Assembly (NCBI GenBank): GCA_903824515.1
Contig: CAIJXA010000085.1
Coordinates: forward strand, 1 to 5,160
Length of the DNA: 5,160 nt
Origin: an uncultured bacterium
Lineage (GTDB): Bacteria > Patescibacteriota > Minisyncoccia > Moranbacterales > GWC2-37-73
Direction: 5' to 3'
In this document: positions 1 through 4,600 of the stretch, in pieces
Layout: every line of letters begins with the position of its first letter
How positions within the stretch are numbered: position 1 is the stretch's first letter
Notes under the pieces: model-generated
What the model saw: only the letters and a program-made list of their open reading frames with translations
Database searches by the model: none
What the model was told of the DNA's origin: nothing
Position numbers and translations under genes: made by a program

Positions 1-1044
1 ACGACGAGCCCTGGATACAAATTAACAGTCGCTGGGACAGCTTGGGTCACCAGCGGTGCATGGTCTGGTTCTGACCAACGCTGGAAGAAAAATATCCAAC
101 CAATCGCAAACTCGCTCGACAAAGTTCTGCAACTTTCCGGAGTTTCCTATGACTGGAGAGCAGATGAATTTCCGGCCAACAACTTTGACAACAAAACTCA
201 CCTTGGCTTCATTGCTCAAGACGTTGAAAAAATAGCACCCGATCTTGTCACCACTGGAGCTGATGGTTTCAAAGGACTCGACTATAATGGATTTTCTTCC
301 TTGCTCGTTGGCGCAGTTCAAGAACTTGCCTTCTCGACAAGTCAGCAACAAACTCAAATCATCGGCCTGACTGAAAATCAAATCAAAATAGCTGAGCAAA
401 TCACTGGACAACTTGCTGACCAACAACTTTCCACCCAAGAAAAAATCACCATCATCGGCACCAACTTGGACAATCTCAACGCTGAGCAATTTGACCAACA
501 AATCAAAACCATCAAAGAGCAGGTCCAGAGCAATGGCAATGACCTGGCGAACTTGAAAAGTGGGCAGGAATTGATTCAACAGCAATACAGTGCAATTTCG
601 GAGCTGATTTCCGTGTCAGCCGGGGTTTTTGATTTGAAAAATGCAACATTGAAAGTTGCCGGCATCAACGCTGGCACTATCGCTGCCGATAGCGCAATTT
701 TCAAGGGTGAAATTGTGGCAGGCGTTTTGGTCATCAAGGCAATCGATCAAGAAACGAAAACTGTCGGTCAAGCAACAATTTGTCAGCTCGGAACTTCCTT
801 TGATGAAGCCACAAAGCAATGCTCACCATGCCCAGCAGAGCAAGTTTGTGCTGGCAAAAGTGTGATCATCAAAACCAAGGCAGTCAATGAAAATTCCAGA
901 ATTTTCTTGACCCCCGTGGATGATTTGCAAGGAGGAAATGCCTATTCGTCAAACATTATTTCCGGTCAATCATTCACCGTCAAAATTTCAGCGCCGATTG
1001 ACAAAGATGTTGTTCTAAACTGGTGGATTGTGGAAGAGAAATAA
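1..1044 (+). CDS. Tail-fibre/surface protein, C-terminal part, with S74 self-cleaving chaperone domain (5' partial)
   Basis: Open from base 1 in frame 1 to TAA at 1042-1044, so 347 residues are visible and the start lies outside. Residues about 24-109 form a peptidase S74 (endosialidase-type intramolecular chaperone) domain: SDQRWKKNI at 24-32, then HLGFIAQDVEKIAP at 67-80 and GLDYNG before LLVGAVQEL. In this family the fibre trimerises and a Ser/Lys pair cuts just before the Ser; Ser24 and Lys29 have the expected spacing, putting the cut after Gly23. Residues about 105-205 are Gln/Ile-rich coiled coil. Residues 210-250 look beta-rich. Cys261, 274, 277 and 283 make a CxxC-containing cluster, and 284-347 look like a beta-sandwich ending in NWWIVEEK. 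The long tail beyond the chaperone is unusual next to phage endosialidases, where the chaperone ends the protein. It could be a phage fibre or, as I favour, a cell-surface fibre of a CPR bacterium. S74 assignment is firm; biological role is inferred. Confidence 0.9.
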   Translation, partial: TTSPGYKLTVAGTAWVTSGAWSGSDQRWKKNIQPIANSLDKVLQLSGVSYDWRADEFPANNFDNKTHLGFIAQDVEKIAPDLVTTGADGFKGLDYNGFSSLLVGAVQELAFSTSQQQTQIIGLTENQIKIAEQITGQLADQQLSTQEKITIIGTNLDNLNAEQFDQQIKTIKEQVQSNGNDLANLKSGQELIQQQYSAISELISVSAGVFDLKNATLKVAGINAGTIAADSAIFKGEIVAGVLVIKAIDQETKTVGQATICQLGTSFDEATKQCSPCPAEQVCAGKSVIIKTKAVNENSRIFLTPVDDLQGGNAYSSNIISGQSFTVKISAPIDKDVVLNWWIVEEK

Positions 1045-1111
1045 AGAAAATTTGACCAAAATCCATCTCTCGATTTCTGATTTCACCCAGTGGCATGCCA
1101 ACGATGATTCG

Positions 1112-1137
1112 AGCCTGATTTTGGAGAAAAAGAGGCT
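1112..1137 (+). terminator. Weak hairpin downstream of the fibre gene
   Basis: AGCCT (1112-1116) pairs with AGGCT (1133-1137); after a 2x2 mismatch, TTTT (1119-1122) pairs with AAAA (1127-1130), leaving loop GGAG. It lies 68 bases after the fibre stop codon. No T-tract follows, so it is at best a weak or Rho-assisted terminator, or a processing structure. Confidence 0.25.
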
Positions 1138-1262
1138 GTAGAGAAACAAAATTTGCGTCTCTATCAAATGTAAAGATGCAAAATCTTGTATCTCAACTCG
1201 AGAGATGAAATTGCGCGAACCAGGGAGATGAAAGTCAATTTATGGCTTCATGAAAGCAAAAA

Positions 1263-1288
1263 AAGGCAAAATAGCTAAATTTTGCCTT
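1263..1288. repeat. Perfect 10-bp inverted repeat (hairpin)
   Basis: AAGGCAAAAT (1263-1272) is the exact reverse complement of ATTTTGCCTT (1279-1288), with a six-base loop AGCTAA. The right arm and the bases after it (CCTTGCC, 1285-1291) are also complementary to GGCAAGG at 1347-1353, giving an alternative long-range pairing. The first T-tract (1320-1326) lies 30 bases further on, so a simple intrinsic terminator is doubtful, though this is the best candidate for ending fibre-gene transcription. Confidence 0.5.
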
Positions 1289-1363
1289 GCCATAGCCCCA
1301 AAACGGCCGCTCGTCTCAGTTTTTTTGAAAAGTTCGGAAGAGGTTTGGCAAGGTAAAGTACAA

Positions 1364-1392
1364 TTTTAAATTTTAAGTTTTAAATTTTAAAT
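1364..1392. repeat. Left AT heptamer array and inverted repeat flanking the four-helix-bundle gene
   Basis: Four tandem seven-base units, TTTTAAA, TTTTAAG, TTTTAAA, TTTTAAA, occupy 1364-1391. The stretch 1369-1392 (24 nt) is the exact reverse complement of 1817-1840 on the other side of the gene at 1410-1775. The single G at 1377 is matched by the single C at 1832, so the two arms share a variant position and not only A/T composition. A 13-nt direct repeat, AAATTAAAATTAA, also occurs just inside each arm (1394-1406 and 1783-1795). Confidence 0.8.
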
Positions 1393-1409
1393 CAAATTAA
1401 AATTAAAAA

Positions 1410-1775
1410 ATGTCAAAAAAAGAATACAATTTAGAGGAACGGGTAACTAAGTTTAGTGAGGATGTTATTATTTTTCTGAAAACTATCAAGAAAGATAGCA
1501 TCAGTATGCCCCTGATGAATCAACTTGCAAGGTCCGCCACCAGTGTTGGCGCCAACTATTTCGAAGCCAATAGCGCAAGTTCCAAAAAAGATTTCAGAAA
1601 CAAAATATGCATTTGCAAAAAAGAAGCAAGAGAAACAAAATATTGGCTGCAGTTGATTGCCAAATCAAATCCAGAAAAGAAAGAGGAATGTCGAAAATTT
1701 TGGCAAGAAGCTCAGGAGTTTACTCTGATATTTTCAAAAATAATTATTACGATTAGCAAGGGAAAGGAGAGCTAG
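1410..1775 (+). CDS. Four-helix-bundle protein of the S23 / 23S rRNA intervening-sequence family
   Basis: A 121-residue protein of typical length for this family. Characteristic positions are visible: NQLARSATSVGANYFEA at 37-53, the SKKDF helix start at 58-62, and the EARETKYWLQL helix at 72-82, followed by a final helix (about 93-117). These match the family first found in open frames inside 23S rRNA intervening sequences of Leptospira and Coxiella, whose biochemical role is still unsettled (helical oligomers with possible nucleic-acid contact). The AAAAAATG context offers no Shine-Dalgarno site. The gene seems richer in A/T than the fibre gene and lies wholly between the two arms of a 24-nt inverted repeat, so it may be a mobile cargo unit. 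The next gene, 72 bases on, is a distant relative in the same direction. No 23S rRNA is present here. Confidence 0.9.
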   Translation: MSKKEYNLEERVTKFSEDVIIFLKTIKKDSISMPLMNQLARSATSVGANYFEANSASSKKDFRNKICICKKEARETKYWLQLIAKSNPEKKEECRKFWQEAQEFTLIFSKIIITISKGKES

Positions 1776-1795
1776 TGATTTTAAATTAAAATTAA

Positions 1796-1809
1796 GAATT
1801 TTAAAATTC
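1796..1809. repeat. 14-nt perfect palindrome
   Basis: GAATTTTAAAATTC reads the same on both strands. It lies between the stop codon of the first bundle gene and the right inverted-repeat arm. With this A/T content it may be chance, but the G and C ends match. Confidence 0.5.
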
Positions 1810-1810
1810 A

Positions 1811-1840
1811 TTTAAAATTTAAAATTTAAAACTTAAAATT
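1811..1840. repeat. Right AT heptamer array and inverted repeat
   Basis: Units TTTAAAA, TTTAAAA, TTTAAAA, CTTAAAA run from 1811 to 1838. Bases 1817-1840 are the exact reverse complement of 1369-1392. The arm ends immediately before AAGGA (1841-1845), the only purine-rich site ahead of the gene at 1848, so the repeat sits directly against the translation start region of the next gene. Confidence 0.8.
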
Positions 1841-1847
1841 AAGGAAT

Positions 1848-2312
1848 ATGCCATTGGAATACAAAAAATTTCGTGTCAGAACATCGATCAAGAGTTTTCG
1901 AGATCTGGATGTCTATAAAAACACCACCATGTTGAGTGCGGATATTTTTCGGTTGAAACTCCCTGAAAAATATCGCAAATCCGAAAAAATCAAAAAAGAA
2001 TTGGACATTTTGTATGACCTTTCCAAAAACGTCACCCGGCTGATTGCCGAAAGCTATGGCGAAAAATTCACAGACCTGAAAAGCTCCTTGGGCAAACTGG
2101 AAATGGCGGCCCAAATTTGCAACTTGGCAATTTCCAAATTAGATTTCCTGACCATCGTGATTGATGAACCAGAATTTCGCGGTTTACTGCTAGGCATCCT
2201 CAATAAATATCCACCCAATAAGTTGAAAATTCTAAATTTGAAAAAAGCCTGGGACCGCGTTTGGGGCGCCAACCAAAAAAGCGCTCCTATGCGCTTTGAG
2301 AAAAAACAATAA
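1848..2312 (+). CDS. Divergent four-helix-bundle protein, second in tandem
   Basis: A 154-residue, largely helical basic protein. FRDLDVYKNTTMLSADIF at residues 17-34 resembles the opening helix of the four-helix-bundle (S23) family, which usually reads F-x-D-L-x-V-y-x. Further helices lie at about 45-70 (KKELDILYDLSKNVTRLIAESYG) and 76-105 (a stretch including SLGKLEMAAQICNLA, recalling the GSLxE region of the family). The end is different: after about residue 108 comes EFRGLLLGILNKY, a Pro-Pro turn and LKKAWDRVWG, a C-terminal extension the first gene lacks. ATG at 1848 has AAGGA at 1841-1845, only two bases away, a short but possible ribosome site; later ATGs would remove the FRDL helix. 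Bundle proteins are also accessory proteins (Avd) of diversity-generating retroelements, but no reverse transcriptase or template repeat is present. Family assignment is likely, function unknown. Confidence 0.8.
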   Translation: MPLEYKKFRVRTSIKSFRDLDVYKNTTMLSADIFRLKLPEKYRKSEKIKKELDILYDLSKNVTRLIAESYGEKFTDLKSSLGKLEMAAQICNLAISKLDFLTIVIDEPEFRGLLLGILNKYPPNKLKILNLKKAWDRVWGANQKSAPMRFEKKQ

Positions 2313-2317
2313 TAGGA

Positions 2318-2332
2318 CGGAGCTGAACTCCG
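2318..2332. terminator. Short hairpin between convergent genes
   Basis: CGGAG (2318-2322) pairs with CTCCG (2328-2332) around loop CTGAA, inside the 33-base gap between the bundle gene ending at 2312 and the minus-strand gene ending at 2346. Position suggests a shared bidirectional terminator, but there is no T-tract on the plus side. Its core GGAGCTGAACTCC matches the core of the hairpin at 4002-4018 at 11 of 13 positions. Confidence 0.4.
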
Positions 2333-2345
2333 AAATAGCAAAATT

Positions 2346-2768
2346 TCAGCCAAGGGCGCTGATTTCCACCCCAAATTTTTCCTTGAAAATTCTTTTCATT
2401 TGACGCATTTCCTCTTTCATAATTACGAATTCTTCCCTGAAGTCTTCTTGAGCTGCCACATAACTTTCAATAAGATTTTGAGCTTTGTTGATTTCAGCTT
2501 TCAATTCATCCCGCACTTCTTCCAGGCGATTCTCGAGGGAACTAAGACGGTTGTCAATTCTGCCAAAGTGATTGTCCATTTCATCAAGCCTTCCATCAAT
2601 TCCATCAAGCCTTCCATCAATTCCATCAAGCCTTCCATCAATTCCATCAAGTCGACCTTCAACTTTATTAAAGCGCCCGTCGATAGCCTGAAGAATAATT
2701 TGAGTTTGTTTCTCAAGATCTGTAATAGTAGCGTATTCATTTTTATTTTTTTCAATCTTTTTGTTCAT
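2346..2768 (-). CDS. Small heptad-repeat coiled-coil protein of unknown function
   Basis: A 140-residue charged protein read on the minus strand from ATG (2768-2766) to TGA (2348-2346). It has no signal peptide or membrane segment, so it is probably cytoplasmic. Residues about 29-90 form continuous heptads of the type GRLDGID, including three identical LDGIDGR units, then degenerate ones (RIDNRLSSLENRLEEV). The C-terminal third (about 100-135) is also helical, rich in Glu, Lys and Met, and ends KIFGVE-like (IFKEKFGVEISALG). Such proteins oligomerise as parallel or antiparallel coils and are common hypothetical proteins; I do not recognise a specific family. No Shine-Dalgarno site is visible ahead of the start. 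The opposite-strand frame covering the repeats encodes a low-quality SINSIKP repeat and is rejected. The gene is divergent from the nuclease gene with 28 bases between the starts, so the two promoters must overlap or lie inside each other's gene. Confidence 0.75.
   Translation of the reverse strand: MNKKIEKNKNEYATITDLEKQTQIILQAIDGRFNKVEGRLDGIDGRLDGIDGRLDGIDGRLDEMDNHFGRIDNRLSSLENRLEEVRDELKAEINKAQNLIESYVAAQEDFREEFVIMKEEMRQMKRIFKEKFGVEISALG
2589..2651. repeat. Three perfect tandem 21-nt repeats inside the coiled-coil gene
   Basis: The unit CCTTCCATCAATTCCATCAAG begins at 2589, 2610 and 2631 with no mismatch among the copies; degenerate units flank them on both sides. On the coding (minus) strand each unit encodes LDGIDGR. 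Unit length is a multiple of three and equals one coiled-coil heptad, so gain or loss of a unit would keep both frame and heptad register. Confidence 0.95.
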
Positions 2769-2796
2769 ATCGCAATTTTACGTCAAAGCAATTCCT

Positions 2797-3933
2797 ATGT
2801 CAAATTCAAAAAATGTCGGTGTTTCCAAACCCATCGAAGCAAGGCCACTGTCTGAAATCAGGCCAGTTTTGATTTGTCCCTATTGCCATTCTTCAAAGAT
2901 TGTCAAAACTGGCATCAGAAAAAAGAAGTTTGAAGATGTACAAGTTTTTTTGTGTCAACATTGTGGAAAAAAGTTTACCCCACTGGTCACCAAGAATCGT
3001 CAGCATCCCGTGGCGGTGATTTTGCAGAGCCTGATTTTGTATAATCGTCTCAAAACCGGAGCAGAAATTGTGGCTTGGTTTGAAAAAAGCTTGGGACACA
3101 AGGTGGCGCTCAAAACCATTTTGCAATGGGTGAAAGACTATGCTCAATATGCTCCATTTTTGCGTATGCGTGATTTTTTGGCCAAGCAAATCAATGCCAA
3201 GCAAGCCAAGTTGACGGATTTCGTGGTCGAAAATCGGATGTTTCACAATCAGATTTATGATTTCAAATATCATCGCGCCAAAACAGATTTGATTGCCAAA
3301 GAGGACTTCAGGAATTACAAATTGCGAATCATCAAAGATTTCTTGGAGCTCGTGGTGGCGGAATGTCCCCATCAAGTTTTCAAAGAAAGCCAAACACGTT
3401 CTTCGGAATTCAAAAATATCTTCAATTTGGATGAAGTACAAATCACCACCAAACACAATGAGGCTTGTGAAATGGCCAAATTTGTGATGCAGGCCGTGGC
3501 CAACAACAAAGAACGACATCAGCGGTTGCAGGAATATATGTTGTTTTGCGATTCGGTCACCATTGCCACGGAAGTGCCAGTTTTGCTGGATGCGCAAGAT
3601 GTGGCGCATTTCAAAAATATGCTCAATTTTCAAGTGCCACTGGAGCTGAAGGATGAGGATGTGATCACTGGCCATATCGATTTCATTCAGCTGCGCAATG
3701 GCATGATTCACATTTTGGACTACAAGCCATCAGCTCACAAGGAAAAACCAATTGAACAGCTCACTATTTATGCTTTAGCCTTGTCGCGACTAACCTCCTT
3801 GCGACTGTATAATTTCAAATGTGCCTGGTTTGATGAGGACAATTATTTCGAATTTTATCCGTTGCATGTTGTGTATAAAAAACAGACAAAGAAAAAAGGT
3901 TTCAAGCGGAAAACAAAACCAGAAAAAGCGTGA
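2797..3933 (+). CDS. Zinc ribbon-HTH-PD-(D/E)XK nuclease fusion protein
   Basis: A 378-residue protein from ATG 2797 to TGA 3931-3933. The frame is open back to a TTG at 2761, but that start overlaps the beginning of the minus-strand gene, so ATG 2797 is preferred; neither has a clear ribosome site. Residues 27-56 are a zinc ribbon (Cys27, 30, 53, 56) with basic insert, followed by HPVAVILQSLILYNRLKTGAE and TILQWVKDYAQYAP (70-120), the layout of a transposase N-terminus of the IS1 InsA or related DDE type. Instead of a DDE domain there is a helical middle (about 125-250), then a RecB/Cas4-like nuclease: E259 in ATEVPV, GHID (292-295), ILDYK (306-310) and QLTIY (321-325), the family's GxxD, (D/E)xK and QxxxY motifs, all intact. 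A Lys/Arg-rich tail closes the protein. Expected activity is metal-dependent DNA cleavage at sites chosen by the N-terminus; substrate and role are unknown. It could be mobile, domesticated or defensive. Confidence 0.9.
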   Translation: MSNSKNVGVSKPIEARPLSEIRPVLICPYCHSSKIVKTGIRKKKFEDVQVFLCQHCGKKFTPLVTKNRQHPVAVILQSLILYNRLKTGAEIVAWFEKSLGHKVALKTILQWVKDYAQYAPFLRMRDFLAKQINAKQAKLTDFVVENRMFHNQIYDFKYHRAKTDLIAKEDFRNYKLRIIKDFLELVVAECPHQVFKESQTRSSEFKNIFNLDEVQITTKHNEACEMAKFVMQAVANNKERHQRLQEYMLFCDSVTIATEVPVLLDAQDVAHFKNMLNFQVPLELKDEDVITGHIDFIQLRNGMIHILDYKPSAHKEKPIEQLTIYALALSRLTSLRLYNFKCAWFDEDNYFEFYPLHVVYKKQTKKKGFKRKTKPEKA

Positions 3934-4001
3934 GGCAGTCCGTGAGCCGGATCCTGCAAGAGACCACCAAAAAAGCGAATCCGCCATCCGTATAGTTTGC
4001 C

Positions 4002-4018
4002 AAGGAGCTTAGCTCCTT
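4002..4018 (+). terminator. Probable terminator hairpin after the nuclease gene
   Basis: AAGGAGC (4002-4008) pairs with GCTCCTT (4012-4018) around the three-base loop TTA, followed by CTTAACG. It lies 68 bases after the nuclease stop codon. The stem is strong, the T-run weak, so termination efficiency is uncertain. Its core resembles the hairpin at 2318-2332 on the other side of the coiled-coil/nuclease pair. Confidence 0.5.
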
Positions 4019-4050
4019 CTTAACGTAATGCAGGGAGCAGGGATCGGGGA

Positions 4051-4088
4051 CAAGGTCCGACCTTTTTGGGGATCAAGGACGGACCTTG
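4051..4088. repeat. Long imperfect hairpin
   Basis: CAAGGTCCG (4051-4059) is the exact reverse complement of CGGACCTTG (4080-4088). Inside, after one A/A mismatch, CCTT (4061-4064) pairs with AAGG (4075-4078), leaving a ten-base loop. It is the most stable-looking structure in the first part of the non-coding region. No T-run follows, so a terminator role is doubtful; it may be a palindromic repeat or part of a structured RNA. Confidence 0.7.
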
Positions 4089-4107
4089 GAATGCAATGGG
4101 GCAGGTT

Positions 4108-4132
4108 TTAGCTTTTAGCTTCATTAGCTTTT
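4108..4132. repeat. Copy 1 of a 25-nt direct repeat
   Basis: Bases 4108-4132 are identical to 4444-4468. The core is AGCTTCATTAGCTTTT (4117-4132) preceded by TAGCTTTT. The flanks differ directly outside the 25 bases. Here only one full core is present, while the second locus has a near-identical tandem pair. Confidence 0.9.
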
Positions 4133-4155
4133 TAGGAAAATGCAAAATGCAGTTG

Positions 4156-4190
4156 GGTCTTTGCGAGCATGTAATCATGCGTGGCAATCC
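4156..4190 (+). repeat. REP-like palindrome, family A, copy 1
   Basis: GGTCTTTGCGA (4156-4166) and GTGGCAATCC (4181-4190) enclose a hairpin GCATG-TAAT-CATGC (4167-4180). The flanks match the reverse complement of 4736-4776 at 9 of 11 and 9 of 10 positions, while the enclosed hairpin differs in sequence but still pairs. The pattern TTGCGA, hairpin, GTGGCAATCC is a known style of dispersed bacterial intergenic palindrome. Confidence 0.65.
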
Positions 4191-4204
4191 AGAGCATTTC
4201 CAAT

Positions 4205-4220
4205 CCGTTAATCCGTTAAT
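4205..4220. repeat. Two tandem CCGTTAAT octamers
   Basis: CCGTTAAT occurs at 4205-4212 and 4213-4220, followed by AAATAAT. The same octamer, alone or paired, returns at 4263-4275 (variant), 4413-4428 and 5112-5127, so it is a dispersed short repeat unit of this region. Confidence 0.85.
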
Positions 4221-4280
4221 AAATAATCTGAATTTTATTGCTGACCCCATGCTCCATGACTCTGTGTTAATCCGTAAATT

Positions 4281-4299
4281 TATAATAATAATAATAATA
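4281..4299. repeat. TAA trinucleotide run
   Basis: Five complete TAA units and a partial one fill 4283-4299, directly after an octamer-like stretch TGTTAATCCGTAAATT (4265-4280). A simple sequence repeat with no visible gene to regulate. Confidence 0.85.
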
Positions 4300-4323
4300 G
4301 GAAGTCTTTCACATCCCTCCTAA

Positions 4324-4344
4324 CCTCCCTTCTCCAAAGGGAGG
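4324..4344. repeat. Perfect 8-bp hairpin, CCTCCCTT/AAGGGAGG
   Basis: CCTCCCTT (4324-4331) and AAGGGAGG (4337-4344) pair perfectly around loop CTCCA. The nine bases CTCCAAAGG at 4332-4340 reappear reverse-complemented at 4540-4548 inside an interrupted palindrome, suggesting shared origin. Confidence 0.75.
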
Positions 4345-4357
4345 AACAAATGCAATC

Positions 4358-4428
4358 CGTTCAATGTTTGAATGTTTAAATGCTTACATGTTTAAATGTT
4401 TATATGACTTTGCGTTAATCCGTTAATC
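4358..4428. repeat. Octanucleotide-period array
   Basis: Units of eight bases run in register: TGTTTGAA at 4365, TGTTTAAA at 4373, TGCTTACA at 4381, TGTTTAAA at 4389, TGTTTATA at 4397, a degenerate unit at 4405, then CGTTAATC at 4413 and 4421. A seven-base CGTTCAA precedes. The two unit types share the pattern (T/C)GTTnAAn. It does not resemble a CRISPR array: there are no spacers. Confidence 0.8.
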
Positions 4429-4436
4429 CAGAGAGC

Positions 4437-4476
4437 AGCTTCGTTAGCTTTTAGCTTCATTAGCTTTTAGTTTCAC
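4437..4476. repeat. Tandem 16-nt repeat including copy 2 of the 25-nt direct repeat
   Basis: AGCTTCGTTAGCTTTT (4437-4452) is followed at once by AGCTTCATTAGCTTTT (4453-4468), one mismatch apart, and by a decayed unit AGTTTCAC (4469-4476). Bases 4444-4468 equal 4108-4132. The 16-nt unit is two eight-base halves, and its register continues that of the octamer array ending at 4428. TACGAA then occurs three times between 4488 and 4512. Confidence 0.85.
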
Positions 4477-4521
4477 CGATGCGAAACTACGAATGAAATA
4501 CGAATCTACGAACAAAAAGTG

Positions 4522-4567
4522 TGTCATCCTGCCCGTCCGCCTTTGGAGGGAACTTGTTTCAGGATCT
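4522..4567 (+). repeat. REP-like palindrome, family B, copy 1, interrupted by 19 bases
   Basis: TGTCATCCTG (4522-4531) and AACTTGTTTCAGGATCT (4551-4567) are the two parts of the 27-base unit found intact at 4662-4688. They are separated by 19 extra bases (4532-4550) that can fold themselves (CCC with GGG, CC with GG). TCCTG and CAGGA at the ends can still pair, so the extra DNA sits as a stem extension in the loop. Confidence 0.85.
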
Positions 4568-4600
4568 TCTTTGCAGTAAGGGCGAAGAACAAAAGAAAGT

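Larger units (their letters stand above)
1045..1409. other. Intergenic gap with palindromes, no gene seen
   Basis: No credible reading frame or RNA gene is visible in these 365 bases. The first two thirds are mixed-composition DNA containing a 10-nt palindrome TGGCATGCCA (1091-1100), a hairpin at 1112-1137, a near-palindrome at 1139-1163 (TAGAGA and TCTCTA arms around CAAAATTTG), a separated 10-bp inverted match (1064-1073 with 1198-1207) and a clear 10-bp hairpin at 1263-1288. A T-tract follows at 1320-1326. From about 1359 the sequence becomes almost pure A/T. TACAAT at 1359-1364 could serve as a -10 element for the gene at 1410, but no convincing -35 lies at the right distance. Confidence 0.6.

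Noticed and set aside
22..585. Minus-strand frame opposite the fibre gene
   Set aside because: The plus frame carries a clear S74 domain and coiled coil; the minus frame is its shadow.
1410..2312. Diversity-generating retroelement (bundle proteins as Avd next to a fibre-like gene)
   Set aside because: No reverse transcriptase, no template/variable repeat pair and no C-type-lectin variable end was seen; the proteins fit the S23 family better.
2054..2374. Minus-strand frame opposite the second bundle gene
   Set aside because: Low-quality composition and overlap with a gene that has a family-like opening helix.
2400..2855. Plus-strand open frame through the 21-nt repeats
   Set aside because: Its product is Phe/Ile/Ser-rich with SINSIKP repeats, overlaps the nuclease start, and is the shadow of the well-formed minus-strand coiled coil.
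2893..3711. Long minus-strand open frame inside the nuclease gene
   Set aside because: It lies wholly opposite a gene with intact zinc-ribbon and nuclease motifs, and its product has no recognisable pattern.
4156..4190. tRNA-like cloverleaf
   Set aside because: Only one small hairpin with REP-type flanks; no T-arm motif, no acceptor pairing.
4066..4323. Open frame in the repeat region
   Set aside because: It runs through a hairpin, a REP-like palindrome, octamers and the TAA run; the Ile string it encodes is a microsatellite.
4358..4428. CRISPR array
   Set aside because: Units are eight bases, directly tandem and without spacers.
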